From Ampullaceana balthica (lineage: Eukaryota; Mollusca; Gastropoda; Lymnaeidae), in assembly GCA_944989445.1 (NCBI GenBank), contig CALYLW010000736.1, positions 124,001 to 188,000 on the forward strand: DNA of 64,000 nt, written 5' to 3'. Of the stretch, positions 11,167 through 24,310 are shown one piece after another (the stretch's first letter is position 1; every line of letters starts with the position of its first letter). Position numbers and translations under genes: made by a program. Below the pieces are notes generated by a model, which was not told the origin of the DNA, did not search any database, and was given only the letters and a program-made list of their open reading frames with translations.

Positions 11167-14100
11167 ATGTTTGTACCTATCACTAAACTTGTGGCTTTGA
11201 TCGTTCAGATGGTAACTTTTGCGCATGCGCACATGTGTATTGAGGACCCTCCTCAGCGATTGGTCAGTAAGTATTGGGTTTCAGTTTTGACTTTATAATA
11301 ACTACAAACTGGGTCTTGCAAAAATTCAAAATTTCATATTTACCAATGGCATGAAATGTAATTTTAAAAAAATAATTTTTAAAAAAAATTTCTAAACCTT
11401 AGATACTTTAAAAAAAATGAATTAAAAATTAAAATGTGTGACATTTTGTTACATAAAAAAAAATCTATTTTTTAAATAAAATATTAATTCGGCATTTATC
11501 ATTTATACATACCATATTAACATTACCCTGCGCTAGTAACACAACACTGCCCCAATATCAAATTCCTGTCCTACTAAAACAACTGCGCAACTAACATGTC
11601 TCTGCTGTACTAAAAAAAAACTGCCATTCTTATACATGTCCGCTCTACAAACACATTCTTGTTCCACTATAAAAAATTGTTACCCAATGCAGTCCTGAAC
11701 ACACACCTTTGCTCTAACCTTCCCAAAAATCATATCCCCCTCATACAGTCTAATCCATACTCTACCCAACCACAAAGCTGGTGCATAAATTCATTGATAT
11801 CCTCTCTTGACCTTATTCTACAGCTGGTAACCGAACTCTTGTCGACTGCTTCCAAAACTCCAACCCTCCCTGCGGCAAGGATTTCCCCCTTAATGCCAGC
11901 ACCAACCCCAAAGCTATCAAGTAAGTTATTCACATTCTCACCACCGGATTTTGCAATCATTATATCCCATTTGATATTTTGTGACAATATCAGCAAATAA
12001 TTGTAAAGCAAATATGGTGTTAAAGGACAATTTCATTATATCTATTTAGCTTAAATAAAATATTTGCGTCTTTGGGTCTTAACAGTTTATTTTTTGAACG
12101 AATAAAATTGATTTTAAAAAAAAATCTGTTGCGAATGCAATGCAATATTTTCTCATGCCTTTTGTTAACTAGCTGATATAGCCGGCTTCTCGTGGGCTTT
12201 ATTATGGATCCTGTTCTGTACCCCACCCCCTACGATCCCGTTGACTAATGGGATTCCGTTCCTGGTCGAATACGCCCCCATCCCCATATGATTCCACATT
12301 TCTTTGAGATTACATATCCATTGTGATACCGTTGCATAAAGGGATCCCATTCGTAAAGTAAACCCTTTTCCCTTATAAAATACCATAGTTTGTTTGGATC
12401 ATGTAACTCAGTATTACCCCGTGGCATAAGGGGATCTGTTTTTTTTTATAATCCCTTCCCCACATATGATGCCCTACTCCAGTTGGACTTCATACACAAT
12501 TATGATTTAGTTGCATAACGGAATTCCTTTCATGATGTAATTTTTCTTTCGATTTGATCCCATACATAGACGAGATCCGTATTCCAGTATTATCCTATTG
12601 CATAATGGAACTTGGTCGAAACCCTTTCACCATTATTATCCCGTATAAATTTTAACACACTCCAGAAAGATAAAAAAAATAGATACAATTTTTCGTCAAA
12701 TCCCTTTATCCGATCGGATCCAATACTTAAATTATATTGTTATTTACCCCAGTATGACCTAATTGCATTATGGGATATCGTTCCTTTTGAGATCCCATTT
12801 TAGTTTCTGTCAAATTTTCTCACTTGATCCCGATGCAGGTCGTTTTACAAAGCTATATGTCAGATATGGCTAGGTTTCATCAACATATAACATTTGCTGT
12901 AAATCTGCATCGTCTTTTGTGTTCCGATAAATAGCTTCGAGCACAAAAATAATAAGAGTGTATTACACTCATAAGATCACAAAACGTTGGTCTAAGACTT
13001 TAAAACTTGCCACAGTAAAACATAATAATAATTAATGGAGATCTTACAAAAATAACATTTGGAATTATCTAGAATATTTTGTAAAAAATTGTCCCTTTAA
13101 AATCGGTGAAAAAATAAAGGAGATCCAGCAAAAGATAACTTAAAGATATTTCTAGAATATTCTAGATTCTAGATAATACCCGAATCGAAAGAATATAAGA
13201 CCAAAAAATTGTACTCAAAGTTTGACAAATTATGGGGATATTTTAACTTTTCTTATCAAAATAGGTTAAACAATAAGAGAGATCCTGCAACATTTTTAAA
13301 AGAATATTCTAGAACACTTTAGAGTGCTTTAGATAAGCACTAAATAAAGTTAATAATTCTACCTTTTTTAAATTCATTGTCTGATAAATAATAAGCTAAA
13401 AGTTTGAACATTTCGCCTAGTTAAAATCGGGGAAAGGTATAGGCAATCAAGCAAAACATAGAATTTAAAAGATTTCTACAACTTTCTAGAATAGAAATAA
13501 TGTATATGTATAAACTTCTTAGAATAGAAATAAGGTACATGTATAAAATTCTTAGAATAGAAATAATGTACACGTATAAACTTCTTAGAATGGAAATAAT
13601 GTAGATTCTACATGTATAAACCGGTGCGCAACACAAAAGCAATGACTACGGACTTTTAGTTTAGTTTAATTCATGTGTAACCTAATATTTTGGTTTAAAG
13701 CTATTGCAAGTTTTTTTTTAAAAGTTTGTATAGGGGAAGTGTATATGATGCCACCAGCCCATAAATAAATGGATTTAGGAGTCTTTTTTTTATAAAGTCT
13801 TTTAATATGAGCCATAAAGGTATATTGTACCAAATTTGGTCTAATCAATCCATTTAGCCGGTAGTCTATAATTATGTAATATTTATAGAATTATAAGACA
13901 AAAATAGCACTTGGAGCCCCTGGATCATCACGTTGCTAGAGGTAAAGTTAAAAAAACAAAAAACTTTAGATTTTAATCAGGATCATGATGGATAAAATTT
14001 TCCATTTTCATTAAGAGCGTGTAAAATGAAATGGTTGGTAAGTTATTACACGTTTGAGAAAAAAAATTATTTAGGCCTCTGCCCCGAAGAAATGGACATT

Positions 14101-17100
14101 AGAAGTTCAATGCCAATATTATTTTAATATGGGCCATCAAGTTCTTATCAAGTTTTGTCAAGATCCATTAGCAAATGTTTAAAATACAATTTATAAACTC
14201 ATAAATCCCCTAAATGAATGGGAATTATGATTTTGATTATTCTATAAATACTTTAAAAATGTGGGCCATGATGTTTTTATAGTCCAGGTTTAGTCTAGAT
14301 CCGTCAGTCCAACCGGTAACCAAACTAAAAATCTATTTTTGACTTACGGGAGCTGAAATATTATTTTAAAAATAGGCTCTAACCCCAAACAGTGACTGAT
14401 GTAAAGTTTAAAACCCCTCTAGATTTCAATGTGGAAAATGATGGATATATGTGCCAAGTTTGGTCGAGATCAATCTATCCCTGTAAATACGTATTGCGAT
14501 ACAAATCACGTACGCAAAAAATGTGTCTTTAATAAATGTGGTATATGATTCGGTAGCATTTGTTAAACTAAGATGATCTCATTTTATAGACCAGGCAGCC
14601 TTTACGGGGTCCATCTACACATGCCTACACGTCATTACGACCCAGAAAAACCTGTAAGTATTTTAAAAAATAAATAATAGAGTAATTTAAGCATTGATCA
14701 AAATTAATCAAGGTCTAGACATGATGTCAAAATGTATCCATTCAACTTCGAATATATATGACATAATATATTTGTTTTGAGCTCTCGCACTTGAGTAAAA
14801 GAGAGGGTTAGACGAGTCTTGTTTCCCAACATTTACCTACGAGACTACAACAATAAGAGGGCACGGTGCTCGCCTGGCATGCGCTCTCGGCTAGCGAAAC
14901 GAGGGTCATAGGTTTGAATCATCATGAAGGCAGGTTACTCGCGACATACACTAACACCTGTGTACGCTGACCGTGCAAATTCACGCATACTATTTACTAT
15001 CAGCCCTTGTAACCCACACATTCTTTTAATGGCAGGCCTTGTTACCAACACACTTTTTCACTAGCCTGCTATTTTACCCACATAGTATTTTACTGGCAGG
15101 CTTTACCAACAGTTTGTATTACAAATATTACGTCACAGGGAAGCTATGTAGTGAGCATTCAGAAGGAAGGAGAACAGGATTTCTTGACCCTTGGTCAATG
15201 GAGGGATGGGCCAGAGGAGTACAAGATACTTACAGTGAAGGTCCCTGTTGTGTGAGTTAATTGTACACAATGATTTTGACATTAAATGTTCCTGACGTGT
15301 GAATTCTTCGTAGAATTTACCGACTTTAAGTTGTAGAAATGTAATGTTAATAAAATAAAAGTTGATGAAATATTAGGAATTAACAACACCTTTTAAAGTT
15401 TTGAGGGGAAAATGATACGGAAAAAAACATTTGGACTTCAATGAGAGGATGGATTTGACTTTTAAGTGTATTTATTTTTAAAGTGCACAAATATTAATGT
15501 GAAAAATATTTTAACCATGAAAAAATACTTTTAAAACACTTCAATATTGTGATTGTTAATTTGATATAATACATGTGTCTAGTTAACATCAAGTGAGATA
15601 AAAATGATTTTACATATTTTCAAAAAATTATCATTACCACCCTTTGGAAGAAAATTTCATGTAAATTAATTTAAGGTATGTTTCTGTTATTTATTGTTGG
15701 AGGATAGTTATGTTTCAAACAAGTGTAAAATGAATTTATAACTTTACTTTAATGTATTCAGATTTTAATTAAAGTTGTTTTTTTCTGCTGACAATAAATT
15801 TCTTTTTTTAAATCTGAGGAACAATCGTGTTTTCGACATATTTATGTATGTTGCTAAATTAAAGAATACACAAGTCTAATTTTTTTTAACTCATTAATAT
15901 TATAAATCAAATTTCAGATCAGGAAAATATTTACTACAGGTATGTACAATTCAGATGATTTTCTCATAGCAATTTTTTTTTACAAGGACGTCTTGACTGC
16001 TGACCAGGAAATGGGCAAGATAATGCTACGGAGGCGTTTGAGCTGGTGGTTGTGGGGTGGGGGGGGGGTGACTTTAATAGTGAAGCAACAGAGAGGTGTG
16101 CTAAATATAGGTGTAGGAAACAACGTGTCGCTGCTGGTCTCGTGTATTTTAGTCACCTAATATGATATGTTCAATCAATATGTTCATCTCCGTTTAGTGA
16201 TCTACAGTACAATACGATTAACAGTGTGCATTTATAAAGACTGAAGCTAATATTCTCTCTCGTCAGGCTATCTACAAGCCAGCGGGGCGGGCCTATTACA
16301 GCTGTGCTGACGTCTTGATACAAGAGGGGGCCCCAGATCAAGCTCCACCTGCAGGTGTGTGGCAGTGAGACATTGGGACAATACATGTATTTAATTATAT
16401 ATCTTGTTACAATTACATCTCTTTTCGTAATACAAGTTTTTTTTTGTTTTTTTTTAAATATAGAAATTTAAAATACAAGCGACGTTATGCCATATCATTT
16501 TGATAGATAATATTTTTATTTAAAAAAATTACAAGAATATAATGTTAGTAATTTGATTATTATAATTCACAATATACGTATAAGAGAAATCGAAACTCTA
16601 AAATGAATTTCATTGTTACATTTTCTAAAGTTAAATTGAAATTTGGTCTGATTTTTTGTCATTTTAAAATTATAATGAGAGTCTTAAGCTAGCTAAATGC
16701 ATGACAATTTGGAAAAAAAAATTTAATATTTTTTTTATCCATTAAATTGTTACCGTTTTTCTTCAAGTCGAATAGTGTACAAATTTATGTTAGAAATTAA
16801 ATCTAAAACAAATGTAATGAAATGAAAGTGTGATAGATGCATGCTTAATTGTTACAAAAGGTATTATTTATTATATCTTACAGAAGATTATTGGGTTCAA
16901 CGGTTTGTTTATGGTTTGTTTATGTTTTTTCAGGAAACCCTTTTCATACGCCCATATATTTTATATGTTCACTTCACTTCAATTTTTATTTTTTCTTAGG
17001 ATCTGAGCTGCCACTGACAGGTGATGAGAACACAGCTGTCAGACCTCATCTACCTCCAGCTTTGATATTCACTTCTGCTCTGCTCATGATTTGTTGTTTT

Positions 17101-17115
17101 GCTTTTAGCCATTAA
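11167..17115 (+). CDS. Seven-exon secreted, probably GPI-anchored LPMO/BIM1-like copper-binding candidate
   Basis: Exons by my reading: 11167-11266, 11824-11920, 14590-14653, 15139-15251, 15918-15939, 16267-16354, 17000-17115. All introns are GT-AG and the lengths sum to 600 nt, giving 199 residues and a TAA. Residues 1-21 form a signal peptide (MFVPITKLVALIVQMVTF then AHA). The mature chain would start HMCIEDPPQR, exposing an N-terminal His. Four Cys follow (residues 24, 42, 49, about 140), along with a second His in RHYDPEKPG and a YYSCADVLI segment. The tail PPALIFTSALLMICCFAF is hydrophobic and ends almost at the stop, as in GPI signals. A first-residue His plus an internal His is the histidine-brace pattern of LPMO and BIM1-like copper proteins. 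From memory, animal proteins with a similar H-x-C...PPQR start and CADI end exist. Copper binding and any catalysis are inference. No paralogue is visible in the window. Confidence 0.75.
12230..12790. repeat. Degenerate tandem repeat of about 88 bp in intron 2
   Basis: A core resembling CCGTTGCATAATGGGATCC recurs at about 12238, 12329, 12417, 12509, 12595 and 12760. Spacing is 86-92 bases, with one gap of about twice that. GATCCC motifs lie between the cores. It is old and diverged, and has no coding sense. Confidence 0.65.
13486..13625. repeat. 33-bp tandem repeat in intron 2
   Basis: Units of CTTAGAATAGAAATAATGTA followed by ATGTATAAA start at 13518, 13551 and 13584, with a degenerate first unit at about 13486. 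The period is exactly 33. Confidence 0.85.
13730..14520. repeat. Old dispersed or tandem repeat in intron 2
   Basis: Phrases such as CCAAATTTGGTCTAATCAAT, CAAGTTTTGTCAAGATCCAT and CAAGTTTGGTCGAGATCAAT recur every 150-330 bases, each preceded by a GGGCCAT-like phrase. They look like diverged copies of one intergenic repeat unit. I cannot name the family. Confidence 0.35.
14858..14935 (+). mobile_element. tRNA-like SINE head in intron 3
   Basis: GGCTAGCGAAACGAGGGTCATAGGTTTGAATC resembles the anticodon-arm to T-arm part of a tRNA, and GGTTTGAATC fits a pol III B box. The A-box region (GCTCGCCTGGCATGCG) is only partly matched and the acceptor stem does not pair. It is a pseudo-tRNA or SINE remnant. 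Confidence 0.35.
15918..15939 (+). CDS. 22-nt micro-exon (exon 5) of the LPMO-like gene
   Basis: The exon is bounded by ATTTCAG and GTATGT. With the two leftover bases of exon 4 it encodes VSGKYLLQ, and it leaves phase 0 for exon 6 (AIYKPAGRAYYS). Skipping it would break the frame, because exon 4 ends in phase 2. The resulting GKYLLQAIYKP strand is what links the reconstruction into one continuous domain. Confidence 0.75.
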
Positions 17116-18400
<1,285 letters not shown>

Positions 18401-18407
18401 AAATTAA

Positions 18408-18690
18408 ATGACTCCCAAAGTCACTTTTCGAATTTTCATTTCAACAAACGAACGCTCTAAATACTTAACCCAATATATACAATTGTTTGTGTCCCTTCCT
18501 TCCAACACTCAATTCAAATTTGGGGAGTGACATTCTTTGACCCACAAACCTTTGATGGAATTTTTCATAATGTCTACAACCAAAGATAGAAGGCTCGGCA
18601 TTATCCCTGTCCAGTGTTGTAAATTTCAAATCCTTGCTGAAGGTCAACTTATCAGAGGCAGTACCTAAGTTTGCCAAAACAAAAAACGAA
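18408..18690 (-). pseudogene. FREP fibrinogen-domain terminal exon, decayed (unit 0)
   Basis: The minus strand reads [15 protein letters not shown] and then drifts out of frame. Downstream, in shifted frames, are the remains of the LNGVW, YIYWV and [10 protein letters not shown] segments of the FBG end. The nucleotide match to the terminal exons at 22585 and 47009 runs from the CAGTGTTGTAAATTTCA region to the stop. Upstream exons are missing: sequence beyond about 18700 is unrelated (a hAT end). This is the downstream-most truncated member of the array. Confidence 0.75.
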
Positions 18691-18789
18691 ATTAACAGCC
18701 CGAGTTAGAACCATGGTAGGCAAACTGTATCAACATTTTGAACATTCACGTCAGTCAATAGTTTAAAACCAAATGTTCGTTAAATCGAC

Positions 18790-18958
18790 AGGAAAAGTAT
18801 TATTTGTCGGTCACTATTTTTTATTATTTTATAATTATTTTTACTGTTTGACTTCCAATGATTTGTAAGTGATGGGTCGATTAATCGTACAAAATAAATT
18901 AATTGTTAAATATTTTTTTACGATAAATCGAAAAATTAATCGTTAATTTCCACAGCCA
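18790..18958 (-). mobile_element. hAT terminal segment, same family as 6963-8092
   Basis: Read on the minus strand it begins GGCTGTGGAAATTAACGATT, continues with TTCGATTTATCG and ACGATTAATCGACCCATCAC, and matches 6965-7070. There is no transposase and no opposite end. Confidence 0.55.
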
Positions 18959-18959
18959 T

Positions 18960-20720
18960 ATTAAATAGCAATGTAATTAATCTGATCCATGGGTAAGTTC
19001 AATATACATTATTTATTTTTGGATTCTTTATTGGAACGCGAAAAAAAATGTGAATAAAAACGCACAAATATAATTATGTAGTAAATTTCGCTATTTTACG
19101 CAAGGGAGGTTATTCATGTTCTGAGCAGATTGGCACAATATTTCACTCTTCTCACCCCTTAAATATCCATAGTTCGTTTATAATTACGACTTGCTGTACC
19201 TAGTAATATTTTCCCTCTGATGTCTATTGAAGTTTTAACATGTTTATGGAACAATCTGTTTACAGAGAATATATGGATAATGGAAAGGCTATTTTTGTGG
19301 CATCTATCATCTATACACTATCCTTAAATTATAAAGTGGTCAAATGTTGACAGGTAATAAACATAGTTCTCTCAACATTAATAAAATAAATGTTTCTTTC
19401 AATGATATTCAATATTGCAAAATACGCAATGTGTTATATTAGAATTTTCATTCATTCATCTTATCAGCTTTGCAATAGAAATGCACGTATCGGAGATACC
19501 CACGTTTAAATTGATGATGCAATTTGTGACATAAGGATAAGGATGTACGGAAACATAAGTAATAAGAGAGAAGCAACAAAGTCAGACGAATAGTTGGCAA
19601 CAAAAACATAGCTGGTATAATAAATGTGCAAAATAGTTCATAGAGTAGTCGCTCAACATAGCTGGTAAATTTGTCAGCAAAAAAAAGCTGGTTGAATAGC
19701 CCAGTAACATAGCTGGTAGAGTAGTTGGGCCAATATAGCTGGTAGAAGAGTGTAGTTAGTAAAATAATTGTTTAACGTTCCTTTGAATCATTAAACATTA
19801 ATATTCATGACAAATAGCTAATTCATTTCCTTTTGTCAATCGAAAAGAATCATTATCATTTAATTTTTTTAAATATTATTTTGCCTATGTTGTAAAATCT
19901 ATAAAATCTGATAAACTTTTGCACTATGTTCTTCCTTGCATTTCTTTTTTAAAGATACTTACAAGAGTCATTTGCAGAGACATCAAAATAACGTAAAGTT
20001 TGAAGCTGTGTCTAATCTTCTTCAAAGTAACTTCAGACGTTGTGGGAATCAAAGTTCTCACTTCAGATATCCGTTATTCTCCTTAATTTATTACTATCAT
20101 TTGCAGTGTTTGTTCTAACATATACTTTTTTGTATAGATGATGTATCAATGAAACAATACCTATTTTTACTTGTAAAGCTATATCCTTATATTTCCTTTC
20201 TAGTGTTTTTTCAGCCCATAAATAAAGTATAGAATTTTTTTTTCTCTAAAAAATAATGTTATTTTTGTAATTATATTTAAACGAATTAGGGTAGTCGAAC
20301 TGTTTAATACATGTTTAGATATATTCTGAAATAATTTGGAATAGAATTAGCTTGTCATTTATTTTGTGTTTGCTAATACGTCTTTCGACAAAGGGCAATA
20401 ACTTTATTAGAATATGAGTTATTAAAATTTCTCAGTTTGTAGAAACTTTTGCTGTTCATTTAAAAAGAAAATGACGTAGATTTCTTTATCATAACTAACG
20501 TATCCAACTTTGTTTGGGCTGCGACTTTGCTTTAGTTTGTTGTTTTTTTGTTTTACAAGATTTTTGACAAATATTTGAAAAATTAACAAATATTTTCTTT
20601 ACTCTTTCAAATTGTATAGGAATTTCTAATACGTAATACACCATTCTACACATTAAAGTGAGAAGCTACTACAATTTAAAAATAGTATATTGTTTAGGGC
20701 CAAGGTTAATGTGATAGTTT
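18960..20720. other. Intergenic DNA, no gene seen
   Basis: AT-rich, without exons. Near 19600-19755 the phrase ACATAGCTGGTA occurs four times with 23-54 base spacing, often with GAGTAGT. This is a weak, degenerate minisatellite. Confidence 0.5.
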
Positions 20721-20725
20721 AGGGC

Positions 20726-21124
20726 AGGGGCTCCTAACAAGTGGTGCATGCACCCCCCAAGGGGTGTATAAGCAGGTTCCAGGGGGTGCATGACCATTCA
20801 AAGAAAGAAAAAAAAGAAAAAGAGGACGAAAAAAAAAGGAAAAAAGAAGAAGAAGGAAAAAAGAAAGAAACACTGATAATCTGAAAATGTAAGCCATAAG
20901 TATGGCATGCCGCGTTAAAGGGCGCCCATATACAACCTTTTTGATCGATAGTCGTTCGCGCATCGTTCTGGGCATGTCGAAAATGGACAGAAAAAACTTT
21001 TTCGCAAAATGAACGGGTTCGCTCTACGTGTTCCTCGGAATTTCGTGTTTTAAGTCACAGTTTTCAAAAAAAAATTAATTTGGTCATCAAATACGTCAGA
21101 TATATGTCTTCCGGTGACCTTCTA
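20726..21124 (+). mobile_element. Left end of a BED/ZBED-type hAT element, copy 2
   Basis: It starts CAGGGGCTCCTAACAAGTG and matches the left end of the hAT at 54214 over about 400 bp (GTGCATGCACCC, AGCAGGTTCCAGGGG, GCATGCCGCGT, TACAACCTTTTTGAT, CGTCAGATATATG). Homology stops at about 21125, where a different hAT terminus begins, so the element was cut by a later insertion. A frame on the minus strand here is not a gene. Confidence 0.65.
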
Positions 21125-21127
21125 ACT

Positions 21128-22026
21128 CAGTTGTTCCGAACCTTTTTATACTCTAGAGCACATTCTAAAATATCGGTATGTTGGCGGGCACCACCTATGT
21201 TTAATCGACAAACACCTTCCATAACTTCTCATTTTCCCATAATTTATTTTCTTATATTCATAATTTATTAATAAATAATAAACACAAATGTTTCAAAATA
21301 AAAAAATAAGTATTCAAATTGCATACACACAGAGAAATTTATTTACAAAACTTAAACAAAGTAAATAAAAAACAAAAATAAAAAGAAAACATTTTATAAA
21401 AAGATATATCAATATATCAATGTGATCTTTGGCATTGCATATCATTGGCCAGTGCCTCACAATTAGGAGAGTATGACGATAATCCTGTTAGCAAACAATC
21501 ATAAAGATGCTCATCGGTGAGTCGAGATCTATATCTTGATTTTCTATTCATGTTTGAAAACAATGATTCGCATTTATATCTCGAACCGAAAAATGATTCA
21601 ATTTTATATGGCACTTTTTTAAAACATGGGAACTTTTATCTGTCCAATGTATTCCAAACGTCATCTGATATTATGGATTTAGCAAAAATATCATTCTTTA
21701 GGTCCAAAATTTCTAACTCTAGTTCTTGTGTTTTACCTTGAACAAATTATGCAATTCATGCGGCCATTTTCATTACATTTATTTGGCAAGTAAACGGATT
21801 GATAAAGAAGGAAACAATTGGCTCGATATGTGTAAACTGCAAAAATCTCTCTTCAAACTGTATTTTTTAAACACTTGAAGATGCTTAGTAAGTAATGACC
21901 CGTTTAATTCATTGTTACCTAGCATTTTCTTCATATGTGGGAAATGTACGAGAGAATGTTTATGAAAATATAATGTCTCTGTCGAATAGTAGCGGGCACA
22001 TACAAATCGTTCCGCGGGCGCCATGG
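21128..22026 (-). pseudogene. Second hAT transposase remnant, C-terminal half
   Basis: The 3' terminus on the + strand reads CAGTTGTTCCGAACCTTTTT, a typical hAT end. On the minus strand, 21417-21720 encodes IFAKSIISDDVWNTLDR, a stop, then KIESFFGSRYKCESLFSNMN, and then a segment beginning SRYRSRLTDEHLYDCL. ESLFS.MN..KS.YRSRLTDEHL is the hAT C-terminal dimerisation domain as found in GTF2IRD2/ZBED-like transposases. 21779-22024 carries an upstream transposase segment in another frame. The 5' half is missing: FREP downstream flank begins at about 22027. Confidence 0.7.
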
Positions 22027-22584
22027 TGCGATGTTTTTGGGTGGTGAATATTTACATCATCATGTTTATAATTGCATCATATTTGTTTACTTTACAAATA
22101 TACAAATAAAAGCACCAGTAAAGTGTTTGTGTAAAAAGTGTGTGCAAGATGTGGTAGAGAAGTGGAACAACGTTTATTTTACAGTATCGGATAAAACAGC
22201 CTATATAAATTTAGAAGTATATCATACAAAATAGTAGAGAATCATTGCTAGTATACAAATATTGCAAAAACGCTCTTGTTGAAATAGCATTTAGATTAAG
22301 AAATTGTGTATACGATTTACTTTAAAGATCGCAGTGTTGTTCGTGGACCCTTAATAAACCGAAAATCGAAGAAATAATGTTTAAAACATTATTCAATGTT
22401 GCTGATATAATAGTGCATCTAAAGGATGTGTATTTAGTATAGCAGCAATGAAGGGAAAGATACAACGGTTTCCTATACATTTTATAAGAACTTTGATTTT
22501 ACACTAAGGTCAATTAGCTTAATAAAGATTCGTTACATGTAGCTATAATATCATATTGTTAAACAAATTTACACTTAAACAACA
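22027..22584 (-). other. FREP downstream flank, conserved between units
   Basis: Immediately downstream of the stop codon of FREP A. It is homologous to 17790-18407, 46386-47008 and, in its inner part, 59280-59559 (GTTTAAAACATTATTCAA, the GCTGATATAA stretch, CGTTACATGTAGCT). No coding sequence is present. It marks the 3' extent of the duplicated unit and probably contains the 3' UTR. I saw no clear AATAAA close to the stop. Confidence 0.55.
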
Positions 22585-22971
22585 TTAAAATTCACTGACT
22601 CCCAAAGCCACTTTTCGTATTTTCATTTCAACGAACGAGCACTCTTTGTTAGGAACCCAATATATAAAATTGTCTTTGCCTGTCCCTCCCCACACACCAT
22701 TCAAATTTGCGGAGTTACAGTTTCTAAACCACCAGCCCGAGTTGTAAAACCCATTAAGTAGTGCACAATTATGTGAAAGCAAGTCATTATCCCTGTCCAG
22801 TGTTGTAAATTTCATATCCTTGTTTTCGGTGATCCTATCAGCGGCTTTTCCAAAGTAAGCACCCAGACGTAAAGTGTACAGATGAGTCTCGTCCTCAACT
22901 TTGAAGTAGTCGTAGTCAGCGTACGAATCAATATTCTCACATCTCATGTCTATTCTTAGCATGTAACGGTC
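22585..22971 (-). CDS. FREP: FREP A exon 5, end of FBG domain
   Basis: 128 codons plus TAA, entered in phase 0 after TTTCACAG. It contains [33 protein letters not shown] and [10 protein letters not shown], with Cys at 444, 502, 518 and 544. The usual LNG(K/V)Y is LNGVW here. Confidence 0.93.
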   Translation of the reverse strand, partial: DRYMLRIDMRCENIDSYADYDYFKVEDETHLYTLRLGAYFGKAADRITENKDMKFTTLDRDNDLLSHNCALLNGFYNSGWWFRNCNSANLNGVWGGTGKDNFIYWVPNKECSFVEMKIRKVALGVSEF

Positions 22972-24247
22972 CTGTGAAATTTAGCAAAATATATACAAAA
23001 TATTAATAAATTAAAATCATATCAAATTAAACCAATCAAAACTACATATATTCTCTAAATGTGAATGTATAGATTCCAAACTTAGCCTTTTTTCATTTTT
23101 GTAGAAAATAGAATGAAGAAAAAACACTGCAGACAAGTATTCATTTCTTTATGGTTGGTTCCCATTACACTTACAAATCGTAATCATTCCGGATAAACGA
23201 ATGCTCTGGCTCAATTGTAGATCCTACTGTATTAATAGCTATGAAAGTAAAATTTAAAAAATTGTAATTTAACAATTTTATATTTAAAAAAAATTACCTT
23301 AAAATGAAACATATTCATTCAAACAAAATCAATATGTCTATTACCGTTCGGGTCAGGTTAGAGATGACGTCATTACCCAGCCAAAAATCTCCTTGTAAAG
23401 ATCCAAATCCATGTTTATACATGTTCCAGCTAACATTGAAATTTGTGTCACCCTTGACACGGCGCTGGAAGTCATGATGAAAAAAGTATTAAAAATTTGT
23501 AATTAAGCGATCTCGAATAGTATAAATCTACTACGAGCAACAAAGCCCATCCAAGGACGTTCCGCCAGCGTTGGGTGGCATGTTGTAACTCCCCTCCAAC
23601 AGTCGCCTCGACCGGCATACATGTGCATCACGTGAAAAATACTATAAACAGTGTAATAGCCCAAGTCATAGGTTGGTTGTATATGTATCCGTAACGCTAT
23701 GACGTCATTTTTTAAGCTTTTATTTAAATATATATACAAGGCGCGCATCAGGAGGTGTGAAAAATAATTATAAATTAAAAGATTCTTGCCGTTAAAAAAA
23801 TATTATATGACGTAATTGTTTTTGCTTATATTTTAATTTTGGAAAAGAGAGCGATGTAAAAAGAGAATTTGAGGATTTATAATTATAAAATACTACGCAT
23901 ATTTTTCATGAAGTTTAATATTTCGTTTTTATCAAACAAGGATAAGTTACTTGGGCTTTTTGAAAAAAAAATAAAGTGGGCGCGTATGCGCCCTAAAATC
24001 CCTAGTTCATTATAGTTATAATAAATAACTCGTAAAAACAGAGCTTTGGACTATAAATCCCAACGCGCATAACTGAAAATAAAATCTTGGAAGAAATACT
24101 GCACCAAAAATAACTCGTTTTGAGCGTCCGCGTAGACGTGTTCAATATGATTGGCCGTAGGCGTAGGAGTCATATATGTTTGAGGGACCAATCGCTATCA
24201 ATGACCGTACTGTACATTGGCTTTTATTTTATAGGATCTATTATATA

Positions 24248-24310
<63 letters not shown>

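Noticed and set aside
11730..12011. 93-codon open frame on the minus strand
   Set aside because: It is the antisense of exon 2 of the LPMO-like gene, which explains its protein-like look.
20706..20975. 89-codon open frame on the minus strand
   Set aside because: It lies entirely within the non-coding left end of a hAT element and its low-complexity middle comes from an A/G-rich tract.
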